Shown here: in pieces, positions 1-7,642 of the stretch | How positions within the stretch are numbered: the first letter of the stretch is position 1 | Layout: every line of letters starts with the position of its first letter | NCBI RefSeq assembly: GCF_001513785.1 | Contig: NZ_LNQS01000011.1 | Location: 112,908 to 176,907 of the forward strand | Length of the DNA stretch: 64,000 bases | Reading direction: 5' to 3' | From: Rheinheimera sp. EpRS3 | Lineage (GTDB): Bacteria > Pseudomonadota > Gammaproteobacteria > Enterobacterales > Alteromonadaceae | Notes under the pieces: generated by a model | Told to the model about the DNA's origin: nothing | The model's database searches: none | Seen by the model: only the letters and a program-made list of their open reading frames with translations | Translations under genes and position numbers: made by a program

Positions 1-112
1 CCTGAATACGGCTTATCTGCTCTGCCAGCTGTTGCCGGTTTGCCATCGGGTTTTGCCACTGTAGTGCAGTTTGCACCAGCGCAACATTAAGCGGCATTGT
101 TATATCCGACAT
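1..112 (-). CDS. omega-amidase / carbon-nitrogen hydrolase, N-terminal fragment
   Basis: Only the first 37 codons are inside the window. The ATG at 112-110 is preceded by a GAGGTG ribosome site, and the reading frame stays open to the left edge. The visible N-terminus (LNVALVQTALQWQNP) looks like the first strand of nitrilase-superfamily omega-amidases of the YafV/Nit2 type; the catalytic Glu-Lys-Cys residues would lie outside. The start overlaps the end of the methionine aminotransferase gene by 13 bp, so the two are co-transcribed. Omega-amidase removes the ketoglutaramate-type product left when glutamine donates the amino group, so the overlap suggests glutamine as donor in the last step of methionine salvage. 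The identity is inferred from the short N-terminus and the context. Confidence 0.6.
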   Translation of the reverse strand, partial: MSDITMPLNVALVQTALQWQNPMANRQQLAEQISRIQ

Positions 113-1245
113 AACACCTCCGCAGCAGCTTTTAGCGTGCTGCTTTGTTTAGCAAAGCAAAAACGGATGATCCGGCGCTGTGGTGGCTGGTTATAAAACA
201 CCGATAACGGGATGGCCGCCACTTTGTGCTCAGTTGTCAGCCAGCGGCAAAACGCCACATCATCCAACTCACTAATGGCGCTATAATCCGCCAGTTGAAA
301 ATAGGTACCCTGACAAGGCAATAGATGCAGCCTGCTGCCTTGTAACAGGCTGACAAACTGATCACGCTTCTGCTGATAAAACCCCGCCAGGCCACTAACC
401 TGCTGCGGTTGCTGCTGTAACATGGCCGCAATAGCATATTGTGCCGGAGTAAAACTGGAGAAGGTGACATACTGATGTATTTTGCGAAATTCTGCCGTCA
501 ACGCCGCCGGCGCGATGCAATACCCCAGTTTCCAGCCGGTAACATGGAAGGTTTTACCAAAGGATGAAACGATAAAGCTGCGCGCGGCCAGTTCAGCAAA
601 GTTATTAGCGCTTAGCTGCACCGCGCCATCAAACACCATATGCTCATACACTTCGTCGCTGATGCAGTACAAATTACGCTGCAGCACCAACTGCTGCAAC
701 TGCTGCCAGTCATCAAGGTTAAACACCATGCCGGTTGGGTTATGCGGACTATTAACAATAATCAGTTTGGTCCGGGCTGTGATGGCATCAGCCACTTGTT
801 GCCAGTTAATCCGGTAATCCGGTGCATTAAGCGCAATATGCACGGCTGTGCCGCCGTTTAACTCAATTGCCGGTACATAGCTGTCGTAGGCCGGATCAAA
901 AACAATCACTTCATCCCCCGGCGCGACTACGGCACTAATAGCAACAAACAGCGCTTCTGTCGCACCGCTGGTTACCGTTACCTGCTGCTCGGCACACACT
1001 GCCCGGCCATAACAGCGTTGCACCAAAGCGGCAATTTGCTCACGTAACGGTACAATACCCGGCATAGGCGCATATTGGTTAAGCCCCTGCTGGCTGTAAT
1101 CGGTAAGATACTGCAGCAATAAGCTATCAGGTGCAAAATCGGGGAAACCCTGAGATAAATTAATGGCTTGGTGCTGGGCAGCCAGTTGCGACATCTGGCT
1201 GAAAATAGTAGTACCAACGGCTGGCAGTTTGCTTTTGAGTGTCAT
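100..1245 (-). CDS. mtnE: methionine aminotransferase (YbdL-like), last step of methionine salvage
   Basis: A 381-residue cytosolic fold-type I PLP aminotransferase, closely resembling E. coli YbdL along its whole length. Visible PLP-site residues are N169-P170 (SPHNPTG), D197 and Y200 (SDEVYEH), and the Schiff-base lysine K231 (SSFGKTFHVTGWK). The family transaminates 4-methylthio-2-oxobutyrate to methionine. Its place here supports that role: it is divergent from mtnB and overlaps an omega-amidase gene. The start at 1245 fits YbdL homologues, which begin a few residues before SKLPxxGTTIF. The shared upstream gap holds MetJ-type repeats, so repression by MetJ with S-adenosylmethionine is likely. 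The mtnE symbol is assigned by role; ybdL would be the orthologue name. Confidence 0.88.
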   Translation of the reverse strand: MTLKSKLPAVGTTIFSQMSQLAAQHQAINLSQGFPDFAPDSLLLQYLTDYSQQGLNQYAPMPGIVPLREQIAALVQRCYGRAVCAEQQVTVTSGATEALFVAISAVVAPGDEVIVFDPAYDSYVPAIELNGGTAVHIALNAPDYRINWQQVADAITARTKLIIVNSPHNPTGMVFNLDDWQQLQQLVLQRNLYCISDEVYEHMVFDGAVQLSANNFAELAARSFIVSSFGKTFHVTGWKLGYCIAPAALTAEFRKIHQYVTFSSFTPAQYAIAAMLQQQPQQVSGLAGFYQQKRDQFVSLLQGSRLHLLPCQGTYFQLADYSAISELDDVAFCRWLTTEHKVAAIPLSVFYNQPPQRRIIRFCFAKQSSTLKAAAEVLCRI

Positions 1246-1306
1246 GCGGGCAAGAAAAAGTTGCGAAAACCGGCTTGAATGCTATCATTTAGCCCGTTTT
1301 ATGTAT

Positions 1307-1330
1307 AGACATCTAAACGTTCAAACGTAT
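1307..1330. promoter_or_regulatory. MetJ-type operator, three tandem 8-bp met boxes
   Basis: Three contiguous octamers, AGACATCT, AAACGTTC and AAACGTAT, match the AGACGTCT met-box consensus at 7, 5 and 5 of 8 positions. They lie in the divergent mtnE/mtnB gap, 20 bp before the mtnB start. They sit just after a plausible promoter (TTGAAT at 1275, 18-bp spacer, TTATGT at 1299). MetJ binds as arrays of dimers to tandem boxes, so a run of three weak-to-good boxes is the expected form. metJ itself is not in the window. Confidence 0.7.
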
Positions 1331-1350
1331 AACAACCAGGCCTGATAATA

Positions 1351-1983
1351 ATGAATGACTCTGCCCAGCTGCATCAGATTAACCCCAATGCCATTGCGTT
1401 GTGCGCATTAGGGCGCTGGATCGCCAGCCGCCATTGGGTGCCCGCTACCGGCGGCAATTTTTCTATTCGCAGCACCGAACACAGCGCCTTGATTACAGCT
1501 TCTGGCAAAGACAAAGGCGAATTAAGCCCGCAAGATTTACTCCCCGTCAGCTGGCTGAATAATCAGCTAACCTGCCCTGGCACACCGTCTGCCGAAACAG
1601 CACTGCATGCGCAACTTTATCAGTTGGATAGCCGGATTAAAGCCGTACTGCACACCCACTCAGTGCACGCTACGGTGTTTTCGCGGCTGATAAACCAGGA
1701 CAGCTATAACTTTCAGGGCTACGAAATGCAAAAAGCCATTAGCGGTAACAGCAGCCATGAAGCGCCCTGCCCGCTGGCGATATTTGACAATACCCAGGAC
1801 ATCCCGGCACTGGCACAACAAGTAGCTCAGCGCTGGCAGCAGCAACCACTGAATTTTGCGTTACTGGTGCGCGGCCATGGCCTTTATGTTTGGGGTTACA
1901 GCCTGGAACAGGCAAAAAGGCATTTAGAAGGTTGGGAGTTTCTTATAAACTGCGAGCTGGAACGATTAAAGCTAACAAGGTAA
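1351..1983 (+). CDS. mtnB: methylthioribulose-1-phosphate dehydratase
   Basis: A 210-residue class II aldolase/adducin-fold enzyme. It dehydrates 5-methylthioribulose-1-phosphate to the diketone intermediate of methionine salvage. The zinc ligands are visible as H101 and H103 (LHTHSVHATV) and H176 (LVRGHGLYVWG), and the length is normal for the family. It is first in a tight mtnB-mtnC-mtnD operon: mtnC starts 3 bp after its stop. Its promoter region carries three MetJ-type boxes. Confidence 0.93.
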   Translation: MNDSAQLHQINPNAIALCALGRWIASRHWVPATGGNFSIRSTEHSALITASGKDKGELSPQDLLPVSWLNNQLTCPGTPSAETALHAQLYQLDSRIKAVLHTHSVHATVFSRLINQDSYNFQGYEMQKAISGNSSHEAPCPLAIFDNTQDIPALAQQVAQRWQQQPLNFALLVRGHGLYVWGYSLEQAKRHLEGWEFLINCELERLKLTR

Positions 1984-1986
1984 ACC

Positions 1987-2670
1987 GTGAAGTATTCCGC
2001 CATTATTACTGATATTGAAGGCACCACCAGCCGGATAAGTTTTGTTACCGATATACTCTTCCCCTATGCCGCCCGTGAATTGCCTGCCTTTATCCGGGCC
2101 AATACGACACAGCCCGATGTAGCAACCGCGCTGGCCACCTGCCGCGAACTGATGCAGCAGCCTGAAGCCAGTGCAGAGCAGATTATTACCCAATTACTGG
2201 AATGGATAGCTGAAGATAAAAAAGTAACACCGTTAAAAACCTTACAAGGTATGGTGTGGCAACATGGCTACCAAAGCGGTGCTTTTACCGGCCACCTGTA
2301 TGCCGACGCAGCTGAACAATTACAGCACTGGCACAACCTTGGTATCAGGCTTTATGTCTATAGCTCTGGTTCTGTGCAGGCACAACAGCTGTTGTTTCAG
2401 TACAGCGACTATGGCAGTTTAACGGCGTTGTTTAGTGGTTATTTCGACACCCGTGTTGGCGCCAAAGGTGATATTTCATCTTATGCCGCTATTTTGCAGC
2501 AGTTACAGCTGCCGCCAAAGCAGGTGTTATTTTTGTCTGACGTAGTAGCCGAACTCGATGCCGCCAGAGCGCTGGGTATTGCCACAGTGCAATTGATCCG
2601 TGAAGGCCAGCCTGCAGCAGATCACTCCATTGCCCACAGTTTTGACCAGATCCAGGAGCAGATACCATGA
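1987..2670 (+). CDS. mtnC: enolase-phosphatase E1 of methionine salvage
   Basis: A 227-residue HAD-superfamily enzyme that enolises and then dephosphorylates the diketone phosphate to acireductone. The N-terminal nucleophile motif is DIEGTTS (D9 nucleophile, E11). YVYSSGSVQAQ supplies the second HAD motif, and the C-terminal FLSDVVAELDAA carries the acidic metal ligands. The gene uses a GTG start at 1987, since no ATG fits the conserved MKYSAIITDIEGTT start. It sits 3 bp after mtnB and overlaps the mtnD start as ATGA, so translation is coupled. Confidence 0.94.
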   Translation: MKYSAIITDIEGTTSRISFVTDILFPYAARELPAFIRANTTQPDVATALATCRELMQQPEASAEQIITQLLEWIAEDKKVTPLKTLQGMVWQHGYQSGAFTGHLYADAAEQLQHWHNLGIRLYVYSSGSVQAQQLLFQYSDYGSLTALFSGYFDTRVGAKGDISSYAAILQQLQLPPKQVLFLSDVVAELDAARALGIATVQLIREGQPAADHSIAHSFDQIQEQIP

Positions 2671-3209
2671 GCCGGTTAACTGTTTATGCCAGCGACAACG
2701 CTATAACCCCGTTGCTTGACACCAGCGACAATGAACAGATCTGCACTGAGCTGGCCAAAGCAGGCATCCGCTTTGAGCAATGGCAGGCCGGCGCGACCGT
2801 AACCGCTCAAAGCAGCAACGACGCTATCCTGCAGGCTTATGCGGCAGATATTCAGCGCTTAAAACAAGAACGTGGTTATATTACTGTTGATGTTATCTCG
2901 CTTAGTGCCAATCACCCCGACAAAACCGCGTTGCGGCAAAAATTTCTGGCAGAGCATACACACAGTGAAGATGAAGTACGCTTTTTTGTTCGTGGCCAGG
3001 GCCTGTTTTGCCTGCACATTGCCGGTAACGTGTATCAGGTGTTATGCCAACAAAACGACCTGATCAGCGTACCCGCAGGAACCACACACTGGTTTGATAT
3101 GGGCAGTGAGCCGGAATTTACCGCCATACGGCTGTTTAACAATGCCGATGGCTGGGTAGCCAACTTTACCGGTAATGCTATAGCCCGCAATTTTCCCCTG
3201 CTGGCATAG
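2667..3209 (+). CDS. mtnD: acireductone dioxygenase
   Basis: A 180-residue cupin. It oxidises acireductone to 4-methylthio-2-oxobutyrate and formate with Fe(II), or by an off-pathway route with Ni(II). The metal ligands are H97, H99, E103 (EHTHSEDEVRFFVRG) and H141 (GTTHWFDMG), one residue off the numbering known for the Klebsiella enzyme. It is the last gene of mtnBCD, and its product is the substrate of the MtnE-like aminotransferase at 100-1245. No clear hairpin terminator follows before the LysR gene. Confidence 0.95.
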   Translation: MSRLTVYASDNAITPLLDTSDNEQICTELAKAGIRFEQWQAGATVTAQSSNDAILQAYAADIQRLKQERGYITVDVISLSANHPDKTALRQKFLAEHTHSEDEVRFFVRGQGLFCLHIAGNVYQVLCQQNDLISVPAGTTHWFDMGSEPEFTAIRLFNNADGWVANFTGNAIARNFPLLA

Positions 3210-3462
3210 CCCTGCGCCAGTATACTGATATAAATAACAATTTTTCTACATATCGAATTATCAGCAGCTATATTTTGATGCAATTGCTGCGCTAAACTGG
3301 CGCAGTCAACCTGCAGTCTCGATCACTAAGCTATGATTTTACTTGTGATCAGCATTGGTGCAGTTTATGCAGTACGTTAAGCATAAATTCAGTGTTGTTA
3401 ATCATAATGCAACCTTCGTCGACTATAACCATCGGCTAACAAATGAGATTGAGTGCTACATA

Positions 3463-4347
3463 ATGCCAATGCATACACCCATGCGCGGCCTGCGTTGTTT
3501 TTGTGTCGCGGCAGACTGTTTAAGCTTTAAAGAAACGGCAAAACGGCTGTACCTGACACCCTCTGCGGTAAGCCACCAGATTAAACAGCTGGAAGACAAC
3601 CTCAACCTGCAATTATTTGAACGTCAGACCCGTGCCATAGTGCTGACAGAAACCGGCAAACGTTTTTATCAATCTATTCAGCCGCTGATGCAGCAACTGG
3701 CCGCGACAATAGGCGAATTCAGCCAGGTACAACGGATGCTGGAAGTCAGTATTTCGATGCCCGAATTTTTTGCCAGTGAATTATTTGTGCCCCGGTTGAT
3801 TGGCTGGTCAGAACAATACCCAAATATTAACCTGAAGCTGGAAACGGTAAAATCACGCCGCGACAGCCAGAAATACACCGATCTGTCGATTATTCTGTCG
3901 GGTAAAAAGCCGGAAGAAAACATCTCCTACGATTTATTCCCCATCAGCTATGTACCAGCCTGCAATGCCCAGCAGTACCAGCAATGGCACAGTAAAGGCT
4001 ATCGCATTCTGGAAAAGGTGCCGCTGCTGTTGCATCAGGCCCGCCCTTACGCCTGGCATCGCTGGGCAGAACACGTGGGGTATCATAATTTCAGGCCAAA
4101 ACAAATTATCCAGCTGGACAGCATGTTCAGTGTAGCGCGCGCTGCACAGCAAGGCTTAGGTGTTGCGCTGATCCCGCTGCCTATCAGCAATGGCTGGTTC
4201 AGCAACGGCAGCCTGCAGCGTTTGTTCGAGCAAGAACTGCTTAGCCGCGATCGCTACTATCTGGTGCGGCACGACAACGATCCCCACCGCGATGAAATTC
4301 AGTTGTTGATCGACTGGATCTTGCAAAGCTTTCATTTAGATAAGTAA
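3463..4347 (+). CDS. LysR-family transcriptional regulator (GcvA-like)
   Basis: An N-terminal winged helix-turn-helix (GLRCFCVAADCLSFKETAKRLYLTPSAVSHQIKQLE) is followed by a periplasmic-binding-protein-like effector domain. The open frame extends upstream to a TTG at 3355, but those residues do not look like a LysR N-terminus. ATG 3463 puts the helix-turn-helix at the usual distance; ATG 3469 or 3481 are alternatives. The gene sits between mtnD and a small TPR protein, all on the plus strand, and is closed by its own terminator. Target and effector cannot be read from sequence. Control of the neighbouring TPR gene or of the mtn genes is only a positional guess. Confidence 0.85.
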   Translation: MPMHTPMRGLRCFCVAADCLSFKETAKRLYLTPSAVSHQIKQLEDNLNLQLFERQTRAIVLTETGKRFYQSIQPLMQQLAATIGEFSQVQRMLEVSISMPEFFASELFVPRLIGWSEQYPNINLKLETVKSRRDSQKYTDLSIILSGKKPEENISYDLFPISYVPACNAQQYQQWHSKGYRILEKVPLLLHQARPYAWHRWAEHVGYHNFRPKQIIQLDSMFSVARAAQQGLGVALIPLPISNGWFSNGSLQRLFEQELLSRDRYYLVRHDNDPHRDEIQLLIDWILQSFHLDK

Positions 4348-4381
4348 ACTCCTCCCCTCTTTCGTTGTATGACAAACATTA

Positions 4382-4424
4382 GCGACTTATAGGTGAATTT
4401 ATTTCACCTGTCGCATTTTTTTTT
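4382..4424 (+). terminator. rho-independent terminator after the LysR gene
   Basis: A two-part stem, GCGAC/GTCGC outside and AGGTGAA/TTCACCT inside, is followed by nine T residues at 4416-4424. It lies 35 bp after the LysR stop and separates it from the TPR gene. Confidence 0.85.
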
Positions 4425-4512
4425 ATCGTTTGTCAAGTTTAGTGCTTTTGCTCAAACTTACACCTGCAGACCGATAGCGGCTGCCTGGATGGGAAATTGG
4501 GAGCAACACACT

Positions 4513-5037
4513 ATGAAAGCGAGATCAGTTAAATTAGGCAGTTCTTTGGCGTTGATGCTGATGGCCTCGGGTTCATTTCTCGCATCAGCCAACACCAATG
4601 GCTATAAAATGGTACTTATTGAAGATACTCCTGGCGTAGCCGCCTTACAGGCCGGCCAATTTGATCAGGGTATCAGCGAAACATTAAACAGCAGTGCAGA
4701 AGTAGATAACTTCTCACGTCAAATGAGCCTGTGCGTTGGCTTTACCAAAAGCGGCAAACTGGAGCAGGCATCAGGTGCATGCGACAGCGCGGTATCTGCC
4801 TCACAGCAGTTTCACCAGGTTAGCAGCAGCGACAAGCGTGAAATGCGTGCTTACGCTCTGACTAACCGTGGCGTACTGCGCCTGTTACAAAACAATAACC
4901 TGTCAGCACTGGCCGACTTTAAACGCGCAGCTGAGTTAAACCGCAGCGACGTAAATCAGCACAACCTGCAACGGTTAGAGTTAGCACTGAACAAAGCCAA
5001 CAACGGCTTAGACATCGCGATGGTGTCAGCAGAGTAA
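4513..5037 (+). CDS. small exported TPR-repeat protein
   Basis: A 174-residue protein from ATG 4513, which has GGGAG upstream. A longer in-frame start at 4393 would add residues with no protein-like character and bury the signal peptide. MKARSVKLGSSLALMLMASG followed by an Ala-Ser-Ala stretch is a typical Sec signal with cleavage near ASA, so the product is periplasmic. The mature part has TPR-like helices (residues about 100-165: AYALTNRGVLRLLQNNNLSALADFKRAAEL). Two cysteines are visible, in the SLCVGF and GACDSA segments. I do not recognise a named family. Its 3' end and the next 170 bp hold an unusual series of RNA hairpins. Confidence 0.8.
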   Translation: MKARSVKLGSSLALMLMASGSFLASANTNGYKMVLIEDTPGVAALQAGQFDQGISETLNSSAEVDNFSRQMSLCVGFTKSGKLEQASGACDSAVSASQQFHQVSSSDKREMRAYALTNRGVLRLLQNNNLSALADFKRAAELNRSDVNQHNLQRLELALNKANNGLDIAMVSAE

Positions 5038-5048
5038 GTAACTTCTGC
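5029..5048 (+). repeat. short hairpin across the TPR gene stop codon, related to the two downstream hairpins
   Basis: A 5-bp stem GCAGA/TCTGC encloses the stop codon. Its 5' arm and loop begin CAGAGTAAG, the same nonamer that opens the conserved segment of the two stronger hairpins at 5065-5097 and 5113-5143. The stem is short, so alone it would not be convincing. Confidence 0.4.
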
Positions 5049-5064
5049 GATGTAACAGTAACAA

Positions 5065-5097
5065 AGGTTATTGCAGAGTAAGCGCCTGCATTAACCT
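5065..5097 (+). ncRNA. structured 3' UTR hairpin 1 with loop AGTAAGCGC
   Basis: A 12-bp stem with one T-T mismatch, AGGTTATTGCAG against CTGCATTAACCT, closes a 9-nt loop AGTAAGCGC. It lies 27 bp after the TPR gene stop, has no following T-run, and so is not a terminator. Its partner at 5113-5143 has the same loop and the same closing CAG/CTG pairs on a different outer stem. Confidence 0.55.
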
Positions 5098-5112
5098 CAA
5101 AGGAAACAACCA

Positions 5113-5143
5113 GCAGTAAACAGAGTAAGCGCCTGTTTACTGC
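5113..5143 (+). ncRNA. structured 3' UTR hairpin 2 with loop AGTAAGCGC
   Basis: A perfect 11-bp stem, GCAGTAAACAG against CTGTTTACTGC, closes the same 9-nt loop AGTAAGCGC as hairpin 1. The outer stem sequences differ between the two copies but both pair, as expected if structure rather than sequence is kept. No T-run follows. The transcript strand is inferred from the upstream TPR gene. Confidence 0.55.
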
Positions 5144-5169
5144 AACAAAGATTACACTCCCCCGTGTAT

Positions 5170-5207
5170 GCAGAGTTACTACTCCCCGGTGTAACTCTGC
5201 TTTTTTT
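5170..5207 (+). terminator. rho-independent terminator ending the TPR transcript
   Basis: A perfect 10-bp stem GCAGAGTTAC/GTAACTCTGC with an 11-nt loop is followed by TTTTTTT at 5201-5207. A smaller TACAC/GTGTA hairpin precedes it. It places the two AGTAAGCGC-loop hairpins inside the same transcript. Confidence 0.88.
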
Positions 5208-5250
5208 ATTTGTGCCCGATAAAACATCATGGCAACGACTGCAACAGCCG

Positions 5251-6276
5251 TTAAGCAAACTGCTTTAACACCCCGGCGGCGATATCAGCTTGTGAGTAAA
5301 CGCCGGTATCCAGCACCCAGCCGGTAACTAACGCCGCGGGTGTTACATCAAACGCCGGGTTAAATACCACCGCATCTTCCGGTGCCCAAATCGCTGTGCC
5401 AAAAGCTCCGCTGACACCGCGAACTTCATCACCATGGCGTTGCTCAATCGGTATAGCGCTGCCGTCACTGCAGGCTAAGTCTACCGTGGTATGCGGTGCC
5501 ACCACATAAAATGGCACCTTGTGATAATGTGCCAGCACCGCCAGCGAGTAAGTACCGACTTTATTAGCGAAGTCACCGTTGGCGGCGATGCGATCGGAGC
5601 CGACAAAAATACGGTCGACCTGACCGCGGGCCATTAGCATGGCGGCCATATTGTCACAAATAAGCTGATATGGAATACCCAACTGCTGACATTCCCACGC
5701 CGTTAAACGCCCGCCCTGCAGCAATGGCCGGGTTTCATCTACCCACAGGCGGATATTTTTACCCTGCTGATGTGCCAGATTAATTACGCCGAGGGCAGTA
5801 CCTACACCAGCTGTGGCCAGGCCTCCGGTATTGCAGTGCGTTAACAGCTGTTCGCCCTGCTGTACCAAAGCGGCGCCATGGCGCGCCATATTCAGGCATA
5901 GTTGTACATCTTCAGCGAACAGTTGCCCGGCACAGTCAATAGCAGCCGTTTTAAAATCACTCTGTGCCAGTGCTGCTATCATGCTGTCGAGGTTATTCAT
6001 CAGGTTAACTGCCGTAGGCCGGGCTGCACGCAGCACTTCTGCATCCAGTAACAACTGCTCACGGCTGTCGCCCACGCTGGCCCTGTAGGCCAATAATAAA
6101 CAAGCACCAATACCAATAGCAGGCGCACCGCGTAACTGTAGTGCTTTAATCATGGTAACCATGTCGTTAACTGTATGGCACAGAAGCCATTTTTGTTGTT
6201 GTGGCAATAAGGTCTGATCCAGCACATACAATTCACCCTGTATGGTTTTCAGGCTGAGTGCCGTTAAGTTTTTCAT
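5251..6276 (-). CDS. mtnA: methylthioribose-1-phosphate isomerase
   Basis: A 341-residue member of the MtnA/eIF2B-alpha family. It converts 5-methylthioribose-1-phosphate to methylthioribulose-1-phosphate, the substrate of MtnB. The catalytic residues are C148 ([10 protein letters not shown]) and D228 ([19 protein letters not shown]), and RGAPAIGIG near residue 50 is a family signature. The ATG at 6276 has AGGAAT upstream. It is divergent from mtnK, and a perfect met box lies in the shared gap. Confidence 0.95.
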   Translation of the reverse strand: MKNLTALSLKTIQGELYVLDQTLLPQQQKWLLCHTVNDMVTMIKALQLRGAPAIGIGACLLLAYRASVGDSREQLLLDAEVLRAARPTAVNLMNNLDSMIAALAQSDFKTAAIDCAGQLFAEDVQLCLNMARHGAALVQQGEQLLTHCNTGGLATAGVGTALGVINLAHQQGKNIRLWVDETRPLLQGGRLTAWECQQLGIPYQLICDNMAAMLMARGQVDRIFVGSDRIAANGDFANKVGTYSLAVLAHYHKVPFYVVAPHTTVDLACSDGSAIPIEQRHGDEVRGVSGAFGTAIWAPEDAVVFNPAFDVTPAALVTGWVLDTGVYSQADIAAGVLKQFA

Positions 6277-6299
6277 AGCTTATTCCTGTTTAGCGTTGC

Positions 6300-6315
6300 A
6301 GACGTCTATAAGGTT
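6300..6315. promoter_or_regulatory. MetJ-type operator between mtnA and mtnK
   Basis: A perfect AGACGTCT met box at 6300-6307 is followed by a weak 4-of-8 box (ATAAGGTT). It lies 24 bp upstream of mtnA and 48 bp before the chosen mtnK start, so it could control both genes. Confidence 0.65.
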
Positions 6316-6363
6316 TGCGATTATGCAGCCCTGCTATTTTCAACACAAGCGATGAGAGCCAGG

Positions 6364-7566
6364 ATGACAGACTACCGTACCTTTACCACTGACGATGCAA
6401 AGCGCTTTGCCGATGAGCACAGCGGCCTGTTTGGCGATCACAGTAAATTAAGCTGCGAAGAATTTGGTGACGGCAATCTGAACCTGGTATTTCGGGTTGA
6501 AAACGACAAAGGCACCAGCCTTATTGTAAAACAGGCGTTGCCTTATGCCCGCTGTGTAGGCGAAAGCTGGCCGCTGACAGTAGACCGGGCCCGCATTGAA
6601 GCCGAAGTATTGTTAAAACACCGCAAATTGTGCCCGGACCATACCGTAGAAGTGCTGCATTACGATGCCACACTTGCCGCCATCCTGATGGAAGATTTAA
6701 AAGATTACCGCATTGCACGTACTGAGCTAATAGCCGGTAAACAACTTGAACATCTGGCACCACAGCTGGCGACCTATCTGGCCAATACGCTGTACTACAC
6801 CAGTGATTTCGCCTTAACAGGCCCAAACAAAAAGCAGCAGGTTGGCCAGTTTTTAAACCCGGAGCTGTGTCTGATTACTGAAGATTTGTTTTTTACCGAC
6901 CCCTACTGCAACCACGAGCGCAATAATATTCACAGTGAAATACGGAATGACGCCCTGCAACTATGGCATGACGAAGCGCTGCAAGCCGAGGTGGCACAAC
7001 TCAAAGCCGGCTTTTTATCTCAACCTCAGGCGTTACTGCATGGCGATGTGCATACCGGCAGCATCTTTATTAATGACGATAACTGTAAACTGATCGATGC
7101 TGAATTTGGCTTTTATGGTCCTATTGGCTTTGATGTTGGCAGCCTGATAGGTAATTTGCTACTGAACTACCTTGGTCATTTCGGCCTGACACAAGACACT
7201 GACACTCGCCAGCGCCATCAGGATTATCTGCTGTCGCAAGTACAAACCTTGTGGCAGAACTTTGAAAAGCAATTTAAACAGCTAATGAGCAATGAATGCC
7301 GTGAACCGACACTGCAAAACAGCGTATACCAGCAACGCTTTATACAGCAGGTGTTTGCCGATGCTCTGGGTTATGCTGGTTGTGAGCTAATCCGCCGTAC
7401 AGTTGGCCTGGCCCATGTTGCCGATTTAGACAGTATCAGCGACGGCACCTTACGCGGGCAGAGTGAGCGCAAAGCGCTGAAGCTGGGCCGCGAACTGATT
7501 ATGCAGCGCAACGAGCTTGCAGGTATAGAACAAGTCCTTACGCTGGTACGATACCTGCAAAATTAA
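6364..7566 (+). CDS. mtnK: 5-methylthioribose kinase
   Basis: A 400-residue kinase with the aminoglycoside-phosphotransferase fold. It phosphorylates methylthioribose at C1 at the entry of the salvage pathway. Visible are the glycine-rich EEFGDGNLNLVFRV segment, LIVKQALPYAR with the ATP-site lysine, LLHGDVHTGSIFI (catalytic loop) and LIDAEFGFYGPIGFDVG (metal-binding DxE). ATG 6364 gives the family start MTDYRTFT; an in-frame ATG at 6352 adds four residues and is less likely. Because a kinase is present, the cell probably cleaves methylthioadenosine in two steps through a nucleosidase encoded elsewhere. Confidence 0.95.
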   Translation: MTDYRTFTTDDAKRFADEHSGLFGDHSKLSCEEFGDGNLNLVFRVENDKGTSLIVKQALPYARCVGESWPLTVDRARIEAEVLLKHRKLCPDHTVEVLHYDATLAAILMEDLKDYRIARTELIAGKQLEHLAPQLATYLANTLYYTSDFALTGPNKKQQVGQFLNPELCLITEDLFFTDPYCNHERNNIHSEIRNDALQLWHDEALQAEVAQLKAGFLSQPQALLHGDVHTGSIFINDDNCKLIDAEFGFYGPIGFDVGSLIGNLLLNYLGHFGLTQDTDTRQRHQDYLLSQVQTLWQNFEKQFKQLMSNECREPTLQNSVYQQRFIQQVFADALGYAGCELIRRTVGLAHVADLDSISDGTLRGQSERKALKLGRELIMQRNELAGIEQVLTLVRYLQN

Positions 7567-7589
7567 CCCGGGGTAAAAAAGCCCTCCAT

Positions 7590-7628
7590 CAAAAAGACAC
7601 CACGGCCATTTATCTGGCTGTGGTGTCT
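7590..7628 (-). terminator. rho-independent terminator for the redoxin operon
   Basis: A 14-bp stem with one G-U pair, AGACACCACGGCCA against TGGCTGTGGTGTCT, has a 6-nt loop. Read on the minus strand it is followed by TTTTT at 7595-7591. It lies just after the redoxin stop and faces the end of mtnK. Confidence 0.82.
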
Positions 7629-7642
7629 GTGTTGGCAGCTAA

